Below are positions 33,440 to 41,077 of a DNA stretch of 50,709 nt, one piece after another; the stretch's first letter is position 1, and each line of letters begins with the position of its first letter. Source of the DNA: Streptomyces sp. SID3343 (GTDB lineage Bacteria > Actinomycetota > Actinomycetes > Streptomycetales > Streptomycetaceae); the NCBI RefSeq assembly GCF_009865215.1, contig NZ_WWJX01000141.1:1-50709 (forward strand), read 5' to 3'. Under the pieces are notes generated by a model. The model worked only from the letters and a program-made list of their open reading frames with translations. It searched no databases and had not been told where the DNA came from. The translations under genes and the position numbers were made by a program.

Positions 33440-33972
33440 TGGGAGGGCGTGCCGGCCAGTAGGCAGCCCCACGACCGGATCGGCGACCGCTTCGAGGCCC
33501 GAGCAGGCGGTACGCGATGCCGCCCGAGCCCTCGTCGACCGGGGGTGGACGACCCACGACGTCGACACCGCACTCCGCCGCTCCCACCAACGCGTACCCC
33601 AGAGCACCCCACGCGCCATCGCATAGGCTCCCCGCGGTCCTCGATCAAGGTCGGGTCGAGACAACAACAGCGGTACCCCGCGCACTCGTTACCCGCACAC
33701 CGGGACGACGGCACGGCGCGCCGCCAGGGTAGGCGGGGTGCCCGCCGGGTCGGCTTGGATAGTGCTGCGGTATCCGGCTGTGGTGCTCGTGGGCGCGCGG
33801 ATTCGACGGTCGTCGGTTCGCCGCAGGGGCCCGGCAAGCCAAGTCAGTGTGATCTGCGGCGCCTTGCGCCAATCCTCCTGCTGCTCCCGGCCGTTCGATC
33901 CTCTGCGAGGGTCTACTTCCGGCAAGGGCCCGTGCGCTTCGCCATGTCGGCGATGGTTTCTAGGCTGCCTGG
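33440..33972. other. Intergenic region with a possible gene remnant
   Basis: One frame at 33498-33626 encodes PEQAVRDAARALVDRGWTTH followed by DVDTALRRSHQRVP and a stop, which looks protein-like (codon bias, helix pattern) but has no start codon and no recognisable family. The remainder, to the GTG of the TPR gene, shows nothing clear. Confidence 0.4.
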
Positions 33973-35325
33973 GTGAACATCGACGATCTCGCATGGCAGG
34001 CCGGCGCCCACGGTGGCGTTCCGCCGCAGACGGTGGACCTCCTTCTCGCTGGTGGGCATTTGGGCGTGGTGGTTCAGGCCGCCGGTGAGCGTGGGGACTG
34101 GTTCTGCGCGCGGGCGGCGGCGCGCGAGTTGTGCGAGGTGGGTGACTTCGAACAGGCCTGGGGGGTGATGAAGCCGTTCGCGGACAGCGGCTGGTTGCCT
34201 GCTGTGTCGGCGGGAGCCGACATTCTGCTCCGGTGGGGTCGAGTCGAGGAGGCGTCGGCGCTCGCGCTTCCGGCCGGCGCGACGGGGGAGACGGGGGAGA
34301 CGGGGGAAGCATGCCGGGTTTACGCCGAGGTCCTGGTGAGGGCCGGGCGGGTGGACGAGGCAATTGCGGTGCTCGAACCTCACCTGAGAGAGCGGCAGTT
34401 GCTGTCGGCCCTGGTGGAGATGACCGAGGGGAAGGGACGGGACGAACGGGTCCTGGATCTGCTCGTCCCGATCGCGGAGGAGGTCAGGCGGCATCAGGCC
34501 GAAGGACGATCGCACCTACTGTGGAAGGCTTTGGACCTGCAGGCCGCCGTCCTGGAGAGGTCCGGTCGGGTCGACGAGGCGATCCGGATCCTGGGCGCGG
34601 ACGTGGCCACGCGCCGGTACGGCCCCGAGAACACGGTCGAGTCCTACGCGGAGCTCCTGGCCCGGCATGGACGGATCGAGGAACTGCGTCAGGCGGTTAC
34701 GGGTGGTCACGAACGCACCGCCCTGCGGCCCCTGGTGAAGGCATTGGAGGACGCGGGGCGAGCACGTGAAGCCGAGACGATGCTTCGCGAATTCGACGAC
34801 ACCTCGAACCACCCGCGCTTCCGTCGATCTTGCCTGATGGAACTGCTGGCCCGGCAACAGCGGTTCGACGAGGCCGTCGAGGCGGTGCGGTCCACGTTCG
34901 AGGAGCGTGAGGAGGGCCTTCTGTATTCGGCGGTGCTCATGCTCGCCGAGAACGGACTCCACGAACGGGCACTTCAGCTTTTGGAGGGGTGCAGCGCGGA
35001 GTTCGTCGAGGAGAACCTGCACTGGGTTCCCTCCAACCGATGGTGGCTGATGGGGGAGACGGGGCGTTGCCGTGAAGCCATCGCGGAAGTCGAGGCTGTG
35101 CCCGAACAGCCTTTCGTTGACCCGGCCACCACGATGGCCTGGCTGCTGGAACAGGACGGCTGCGAGGACGAAGCCATCGACCTGCTCCGCTCTTGTGCCG
35201 GCAGGAACGCCGCCACAGCCCTCGCCGGACTCCTGATCAAGCAGGGCCGCCCCGCCGAGGCCCTCGCCGCCATCCCCGGCGTCACCGCCCAACGAGAGGA
35301 AGCGCGCCGGCGGCGGGACACCTGA
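33973..35325 (+). CDS. TPR-like helical repeat protein
   Basis: A 450-aa soluble protein made of tetratricopeptide-like helix pairs: repeated patterns such as LVRAGRVDEAIAVLEPHL, LERSGRVDEAIRILGADV, LARQQRFDEAVEAV and LIKQGRPAEALAAI occur every ~35 residues. The start is GTG 33973. Residues ~104-112 are a Gly-Glu-Thr repeat coded by GACGGGGGA three times (34281-34307). Such proteins are scaffold or regulatory modules common in Streptomyces; no catalytic domain is seen and no partner is adjacent. Confidence 0.82.
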   Translation: MNIDDLAWQAGAHGGVPPQTVDLLLAGGHLGVVVQAAGERGDWFCARAAARELCEVGDFEQAWGVMKPFADSGWLPAVSAGADILLRWGRVEEASALALPAGATGETGETGEACRVYAEVLVRAGRVDEAIAVLEPHLRERQLLSALVEMTEGKGRDERVLDLLVPIAEEVRRHQAEGRSHLLWKALDLQAAVLERSGRVDEAIRILGADVATRRYGPENTVESYAELLARHGRIEELRQAVTGGHERTALRPLVKALEDAGRAREAETMLREFDDTSNHPRFRRSCLMELLARQQRFDEAVEAVRSTFEEREEGLLYSAVLMLAENGLHERALQLLEGCSAEFVEENLHWVPSNRWWLMGETGRCREAIAEVEAVPEQPFVDPATTMAWLLEQDGCEDEAIDLLRSCAGRNAATALAGLLIKQGRPAEALAAIPGVTAQREEARRRRDT

Positions 35326-35384
35326 ACAGACAGGTGGCACAAGGGTTGGGTACACCGACGAACCGCCTTCGACTCGGGACGAGT

Positions 35385-36154
35385 TCAACGATGCCTTGTC
35401 CGAAACTTCAGGCCGGTCTCGGAGCCGACACGGTTCTCGAATGCGGGAGCCACCGCGAACACCTCTCCGCAAGGCGGGCATTCGCCGTTCCGAAGACGTA
35501 CGGCAGGCCGCGAGCCAACGAGTTCCACTGATCGCGGATCGCGATCCCGAGAAGTCGTGCACCCAGTGGGGACATCTCCTCCGGTCTGGTCGGCCGTAGC
35601 GGTCGGCGGTCGATGTCCCCTCGCTCCCAGTCGCGGATCGCCGAATAGTGACCATAGTCGCCCACCGCGATGGTGACGTCGGCGTCGCTGTGGGGGCAGT
35701 GAGCGGCGAAGAACGCGTCGGTGAGGTCGTCGAGGGTCCAGGCCCACGCGAGGTGCCCTTCGAGCGCGAGCATCTCGCGAAGCCAAAGGATGTAGTCCGT
35801 CTGCTGGGCGTGCTCGGAAAGATGTGCGTCCGCGAGGGTCGCCATGTGCGCGATCCGGGAGGCGTGCGGGTCAAGGGCGGAGTCGTTTTCGCGATGCCGA
35901 CGGCCCGCCGCGACGATCTGACCGGCGAGAGACAACGCGGCATCGCGGTCCGGCGGGGCGCCGTCGACGGCCACCGCCCACAACAGGGGAACGGCGGCAA
36001 AACTCGCTGCGCACACCCCCTCGTCCAGACACAGCTTGTTCGACAACTCAAGCCAGGTTTGTTCCCGGTTGCCCGGAGTCAGATCCGCGAAGAGCACCGG
36101 TATGTCGTCCGCCGGACCCCAGAAGTGATGGAGCTGCGACCAATCGGTTGTCAT
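35385..36154 (-). pseudogene. Hypothetical protein gene, probably frameshifted near its 3' end
   Basis: From ATG 36154 the frame gives a ~225-aa protein of unknown function (begins MTTDWSQLHHFWGPADDIPV; contains DVTIAVGDYGHYSAIRDWE and GLPYVFGTA). Just after GLPYVFGTA the neighbouring frame reads ECPPCGEVFAVAPAFENRV to a stop at 35385, which looks like the natural zinc-binding end, while the original frame runs into sequence without family character to 35408. A single missing base near 35482 would explain this. It may also be a sequencing error. Function not recognised. Confidence 0.55.
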
Positions 36155-36630
36155 GGGCTCGATTCAACCAACAACGACTGGGCGGCGCGTGACCAGGTAC
36201 ATCGCGAAGTCACGGTCACGAAGCCGGTGTTCGGGTATGGCAATGCGAGGCTGAGGGTCGGCTCGGCCGTGCGTGTCTCGCCTACTTGCTCGACCAGTGC
36301 GGTGACCAACCCGTGTGACCTGCCGGGACGCCGAGACGCTGAGGGTGCCTCCCCCGGATCGGCTTCACTACCCTCGCGGCGGTCCTTACGCCCCGAACCA
36401 CACGACGACGCGATCGACTTCGACAACGCACGCCCCCTCGCCCGCGCACCAGCGCGAAGAGGTCCTGACATGACCTGTCGCAGCGAAGGTTTGAGCGTCG
36501 ATGGTCAGCTTTGGTGTTCGGTTTCCAAGCCGCGCCGGGACACGTGAATCGCCGGGCTCGGCATAGGCATCACATTCGGCTGTGGAGTGAGTGGTGAGGT
36601 TGTCGGTGGTCGTGTCTAGGGTGTCGGGCC
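36155..36630. other. Intergenic region, no gene seen
   Basis: The open frames here are short and lack family-like composition on either strand. It separates two divergent hypothetical genes and presumably contains both promoters. Confidence 0.5.
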
Positions 36631-37131
36631 ATGGGGTTCTCGGGATCATTCATCGTGGCGCGTGCCGATCGGCCCGTCACGGAGCTGGCGGCGTTGAGGT
36701 CGTCGCCCTGTGTCGCGGTCTGGTGGGCGCGGAACGACAGCTGGCAGATCCTGCAGGCACTCCCCGGAGGAGATCCTGACGTATCGATCGTTGCTGAGAC
36801 GGCTGCCCCGGTACTGGTCTGCCACGTGGTCGACAGCGACTTCGTCACCGTGCAGGCAGCAAGCCCTGGTGGCCTGTCGTGGCAATCCGTGTTGTCTCCC
36901 GCCATGGCGCGGGACTACGGCTTCCCCGAGAAGTGGATTGGTGATCCGGACGAAGTGGCCGAGCAGGCAGTTGCCTGGGCTCGGGAGGCCGGGCTCCACC
37001 CGACCCCGGCCGAGGTGAGGGCTGCCTTGGTGCAGGAGCGCGACCTCTTCGCCGAGAACTTGGTTTTTCAGCTCTCCCATGCCTTGGGGTTCCGGTTCGA
37101 CGGTGGGGTGGATCTGCCGAAGGCGCCCTGA
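36631..37131 (+). CDS. Hypothetical protein
   Basis: A 166-aa soluble protein starting at ATG 36631 (MGFSGSFIVARADRPVTELA), with alternating beta-like segments (SFIVARAD, VLVCHVVDSDFVTVQAA) and a C-terminal helical half (DEVAEQAVAWAREAG, AEVRAALVQERDLFAENLVF). Codon use and composition are those of a real gene. It resembles no family I can name. It stands alone at the left side of the restriction-modification region. Confidence 0.7.
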   Translation: MGFSGSFIVARADRPVTELAALRSSPCVAVWWARNDSWQILQALPGGDPDVSIVAETAAPVLVCHVVDSDFVTVQAASPGGLSWQSVLSPAMARDYGFPEKWIGDPDEVAEQAVAWAREAGLHPTPAEVRAALVQERDLFAENLVFQLSHALGFRFDGGVDLPKAP

Positions 37132-37294
37132 TCCGACGGCGACCGCGACCGCAGACGCTGCAGGCTCCAGGTGCTCAGGACCGGCTCCAACATGAATGGC
37201 AATTAATCACTGGTTGCGAAGCGTGACCACATAGCTCCCATAAGTGTGTTACGTGAGGTCAAAACCGCCGGCTCGACACCCTACGGCGTTTGCG

Positions 37295-37672
37295 CTAAAG
37301 CACCATTCGGCAGGCGTCCGAGCAATGGAGTCGAAGCCCTTGGCGGGGTGTGAACGGGGCTCCGCAGCACACGCATTGCGGCAGTGGGGCCGACTGACCA
37401 GACGGCAGTTTCGTGAGCACCAGCGCGTAGGGCGGCGTGCAGTGAAGGACGCCCCGCATGCTGCGGCCGGTGTATCTGGCCACGAACTGTGCGAGCAGCG
37501 TGCCGACCGAGTCCAGCTTCTTCTCCACGTGCCCCTTCCGGAACGGGGACGCCTTGTGCGGGGGCTGGAAATCGATCTCCAGGAATCGGCAGGAGGAGCG
37601 GGCCAAGGCCGCCGAGCTGACAGCTTTGTCAATCAGGTCGAGGGTGGTGACGAGTGGCTGACCATTCGGCAC
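37295..37672 (-). CDS. Hypothetical protein with C-terminal zinc-ribbon-like motif
   Basis: A 125-aa frame from GTG 37672. The end reads QCVCCGAPFTPRQGLRLHCSDACRMVL-stop (C-x2-C ... C-x3-C), the pattern of small treble-clef zinc sites found in many plasmid- and phage-borne proteins. The N-terminal part has no motif. No clear ribosome site precedes the GTG, and the protein stops directly after the last cysteine, so it could be a truncated gene. It lies at the border where composition becomes AT-richer. Confidence 0.4.
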   Translation of the reverse strand: MPNGQPLVTTLDLIDKAVSSAALARSSCRFLEIDFQPPHKASPFRKGHVEKKLDSVGTLLAQFVARYTGRSMRGVLHCTPPYALVLTKLPSGQSAPLPQCVCCGAPFTPRQGLRLHCSDACRMVL

Positions 37673-37685
37673 AACATCTCGTTCG

Positions 37686-37719
37686 CCCGCCGCCCTGCTT
37701 TACAGCTCAGGGCGGCGGG
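37686..37719. terminator. Perfect 12-bp hairpin, terminator candidate
   Basis: CCCGCCGCCCTG (37686-37697) pairs fully with CAGGGCGGCGGG (37708-37719) across a 10-nt loop. There is no long T-run, but read on the minus strand the flank begins with TTTTGTA. Position fits termination between the hsd operon and the zinc-ribbon gene. Confidence 0.5.
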
Positions 37720-37913
37720 TACAAAAGCCCAGGCAAACCGCGTTGAGAGCCCCGAGGTTTCGGAAACTCCCCTTTAAACTCGGTGGAACCTCACCGCGTC
37801 TCTCCAAGAATAGAGAGTCCAGATGAGGTGCCAAACTGAGGTATGCAGCAACGAACCCGGCTAGATCCTGATCCCGTTCTTCTTCGGCACCAGAGACTCC
37901 CATCGATCAATGT

Positions 37914-37941
37914 CGCCTCGCCGTAGGTTTGCGGCGAGGCG
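37914..37941. terminator. Perfect 10-bp hairpin downstream of hsdS
   Basis: CGCCTCGCCG (37914-37923) and CGGCGAGGCG (37932-37941) form a perfect stem with an 8-nt loop, 97 bp past the hsdS stop on the minus strand. It likely terminates the hsdRMS transcript. No U-tract follows. The rest of the 37673-38037 gap is AT-richer and shows no gene. Confidence 0.5.
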
Positions 37942-38037
37942 AACCGACCCGACAGCGACTGCCTGTCTCTGTGCACTATAGATAACATAAACAATGCATG
38001 GCTTCGGTCAATAACAACTTGGCTAGCTTGAGGTTCG

Positions 38038-39645
38038 CTACGCTGTCATTTCCATGCGCAACCTCCGCAACAAGCCCATCAGCTCGTCAACGATTGCCAC
38101 GATCCGGTCTTGCTCCGCGCGAGGGGGAAGGGGGATGGGTGTCCGTCTGATAACCTTCTGCGAGACATTCTTCATTGAGCTGCTCGTTCCGGTTGCTTCA
38201 CGCTCATAATGACTTCGTGCTGACGGGCTCAGGTTGGCGAGGTTGAGATACCTGGGGTTACAGCCATCTACGGGCGAGAGCCGGAGAGTCTTGTCGCTCA
38301 GCATCAACCTAGGCGGCGCTCTATCAACAAACACACTCCGCCCAACGAGTTCTGCCGTATTGGCTCGCGAAATCAAGAGGTCGCCCGCTTGAACTTCAAG
38401 GTGGGTACGTGGGACTTGGTCGCGTTCGAGCGCCTTGTTTTCCAAGGGTCTAAACTCACCCCAGGAACACGCGCTGACCTTGAGGACACCCCACTCATCG
38501 TCGTCCTTTGGCCTGGCTTGGGCGCGGGGGCTCCAGCCTGCTTCGATGCCTGTCAAAACAGCTCCGAAAGGAACCCATTCCCAAGAAGACGGCAGAGGAT
38601 AGGGATCAGAAAGTCGCTCTCCCTGTCCATTGACCAGATCCGCAGCATCGAGGGCAGACGTTCGCGCACGGGACACCAGATGGGAGGTCAATCCGTCTGA
38701 TCCTACGCTGCTCGTCAGGCGACCACTGACAGCCAACTCGAATACTGTGCGCTCGACTTCGTTAATGTCCTCGCGGGTTCGGATTAGCTCTTCAGCGCGA
38801 TCCAGAAGCAAAGGTTCGCGGTCGCGTACGAGAGAAGTGCAAGCGGCGACAGTGACCGCTCGTCGGCGAACTTCGGACTCGTTGACCTCCGCCTCAAATT
38901 CATCGATCAATGAGAGGAGGTCTGCGACCCTTTCGACAATGCGGACTTGCTCCGCTCGCTCCGGCAATGCCAGCGGGAACTGGCCAAGATTGGTCCCGTT
39001 GATGTTTGATTGCCCAATTGCATCTGTCTTTACGCGTTGCGCCCATGCTCGTCCTGCTGACGAGCCAAGCCACAGATGGACAAAGTCGGGCTCCACGTCA
39101 GCGTGGAGACGAACCCGAATGAGATAGGACGCAAAGCTGCATGGGCCTTCGCCGTGAAATACCGCAGACTTGCCAACCAGGGCTGCACTGTTGGTCCGAT
39201 TGAACAAGATGTCGCCGTCGGCCAGCATCAAGTCTTGAAGCTCGGCTGAAAAGGGCAGATATTTCAGGTTACCGAAGTCCAAACGCTGATTCTGAATGTT
39301 ACCCATGCGAAGCACGGGTACATCCCCGGATTCAGACGTCTTCAATGACGTACCGTACACGATGCCCGTCGAGATACACCCGAGCATCGTGGTTGCCCAC
39401 GTGGCAGGCGCGTCAACGCCGATCTGCGGCTGCTCAACACTCGCCAGCTTCTTTGCCGACTTACTGCCCTTGCAGCGCTCGACAACAGAAGACACATACT
39501 CTGCGGCATCTTCTACGGAATTTGGTACAAGTTGGCCCGAAATGGCCAAGTCGAGAACGGTGCGCCGGAGTCGCGATACCTGCCCCGGAACCATCAGAAG
39601 TTCGTCAAGGCTGTCACACAACGCTACAAGATCGCCATCAATCAT
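38038..39645 (-). CDS. hsdS: Type I restriction-modification specificity subunit
   Basis: A 535-aa HsdS protein that recognises the bipartite DNA target for the methylase/nuclease complex. Two target-recognition domains are visible, each closed by the conserved stretch: FPLALPERAEQVRIVERVADLL and PIPLPPRAEQDRIVAIVDEL, each followed by a helical spacer. TRD entry signatures are VLRMGNIQNQRLDFG and GVLKVSACSWGEF. ATG 39645 overlaps the hsdM stop by 8 bp. Its codon use is noticeably less GC-biased than its neighbours, consistent with horizontal transfer and rapid HsdS exchange. Confidence 0.92.
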   Translation of the reverse strand: MIDGDLVALCDSLDELLMVPGQVSRLRRTVLDLAISGQLVPNSVEDAAEYVSSVVERCKGSKSAKKLASVEQPQIGVDAPATWATTMLGCISTGIVYGTSLKTSESGDVPVLRMGNIQNQRLDFGNLKYLPFSAELQDLMLADGDILFNRTNSAALVGKSAVFHGEGPCSFASYLIRVRLHADVEPDFVHLWLGSSAGRAWAQRVKTDAIGQSNINGTNLGQFPLALPERAEQVRIVERVADLLSLIDEFEAEVNESEVRRRAVTVAACTSLVRDREPLLLDRAEELIRTREDINEVERTVFELAVSGRLTSSVGSDGLTSHLVSRARTSALDAADLVNGQGERLSDPYPLPSSWEWVPFGAVLTGIEAGWSPRAQARPKDDDEWGVLKVSACSWGEFRPLENKALERDQVPRTHLEVQAGDLLISRANTAELVGRSVFVDRAPPRLMLSDKTLRLSPVDGCNPRYLNLANLSPSARSHYEREATGTSSSMKNVSQKVIRRTPIPLPPRAEQDRIVAIVDELMGLLRRLRMEMTA

Positions 39646-41077
39646 TCTGCACCAAAGCCTCGCGAAGAAGACCCGTGAGCTTGCCAACGATATCGCGCGT
39701 GCTGGCCTGCTTGGCACGATATGCATCGAGCAGCTCAGTCAGACCTTGCTCCTCGTCACCCTTACGTTTGGGGTTCTTGACATCCAGATTGAAGTTAGAG
39801 CTGATCAAGTCGTCGACAGAGGCACGCCAGGAAAATTGACTTTCCGCACGATCGTGCCACCACGCACGCTCAGGATCGAACTCTTTAGACCGAACTGGCT
39901 TCGTCTTACTGTAAGCCTTCACGCCATCAGGCAATTGATGCTCGTAGTACCAGACTTCCTTTGTCGGCTCACCCTTGGTGAAGAACAACAAATTGGTGGC
40001 GATCGACGTATACGGGGCAAAAACACTGCCCGGCAGTCGCACGATGGTATGCAGGTTGCATTCTTTTAGAAGCTGTTCCTTGATACGTGTCTTCGCGCCC
40101 TCGCCGAAGAGCGTGCCATCCGGCAAGACGAGGCCTGCTCGGCCTCCCGGCTTCAACAGCCGCATGATGAGCACCAGGAACAGGTCGGCGGTCTCCCGTG
40201 TGCGGACGCTCTGCGGAAAGTTCTGTTCAACCCCCGGCTCCTCGACGCCGCCGAACGGCGGGTTGGTGACGATCACGTCCACGCGGTCGGCCGGACCGTA
40301 GTCCCGAAGCGGCCGCGTCAGGGTGTTGGCGCGGCGGATCGCTGTCGGCGCATCGATGCCGTGCAGGATCATGTTCGTCAGACAGAGCAGGTGCGGTAGC
40401 TGCTTCTTCTCGATGCCCCGCAACGAGGCCTGCAGGAGGGCTTCGTCGTCGGGCGTCTTCACCTGCCTCCGCAGGTGGTCGATGGTGTTGGCCAGGAAGC
40501 CGCCGGTGCCGCAGGCCGGGTCGAGCACGGTCTCGCCGAGCTGGGGGTTCACCATCTCCACGATGAACTGCGTGAGCGCCCTCGGCGTGTAGTACTCACC
40601 GGAGTTGCCCGCGCCCTGGAGGTCTTTCAGCAGCTTCTCGTAGAGGTCGTTGAACTGGTGCCGGTCCGCTCGCACCGTGAAGTCAATCGAGTTGATCTTG
40701 TTGATCACCTGGCGGAGCAGCGTGCCGCTCTTCATGTAGTTGTAAGAGTCCTCGAAGGCCTCGCGCACGATCAGGGCCCGCGGGTTGGTGCCACTACTCA
40801 GCTTGCGCAGCGCCGGGAAGAGGTCGTTGTTGACGAAGTCGTTGAGGCCATCGCCGGTGAGGCCCTCTTCGTCGCCCGCCCAGGCCCGCCACTGGTACCG
40901 CGCTGGGATCGCCGGCACGAAGCCGTCGGTCATCAGCTCCAGCTCCTGCTCGGTATCGTCCAGGATCTTCAGGAAGATCATCCAAACGAGCTGGCTGAGG
41001 CGCTGCGCATCGCCGTCCACACCCTGGTCTTGCCGCATGACGTCTTGGATGGACTTGATGAGCGTGGACGAAATCAC
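39638..41077 (-). CDS. hsdM: Type I restriction-modification DNA methyltransferase subunit
   Basis: A 479-aa N6-adenine methyltransferase. After the N-terminal helical domain (RLSQLVWMIFLKILDD) come GEYYTPRALTQFIVEMVNP, the SAM motif LDPACGTGGFL (185-195) and the catalytic NPPF (272-275). It methylates adenines in the host target and is also required for cleavage. Start GTG 41077 overlaps the hsdR stop by 4 bp (GTGA). Complete and undamaged. Confidence 0.95.
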   Translation of the reverse strand: MISSTLIKSIQDVMRQDQGVDGDAQRLSQLVWMIFLKILDDTEQELELMTDGFVPAIPARYQWRAWAGDEEGLTGDGLNDFVNNDLFPALRKLSSGTNPRALIVREAFEDSYNYMKSGTLLRQVINKINSIDFTVRADRHQFNDLYEKLLKDLQGAGNSGEYYTPRALTQFIVEMVNPQLGETVLDPACGTGGFLANTIDHLRRQVKTPDDEALLQASLRGIEKKQLPHLLCLTNMILHGIDAPTAIRRANTLTRPLRDYGPADRVDVIVTNPPFGGVEEPGVEQNFPQSVRTRETADLFLVLIMRLLKPGGRAGLVLPDGTLFGEGAKTRIKEQLLKECNLHTIVRLPGSVFAPYTSIATNLLFFTKGEPTKEVWYYEHQLPDGVKAYSKTKPVRSKEFDPERAWWHDRAESQFSWRASVDDLISSNFNLDVKNPKRKGDEEQGLTELLDAYRAKQASTRDIVGKLTGLLREALVQND

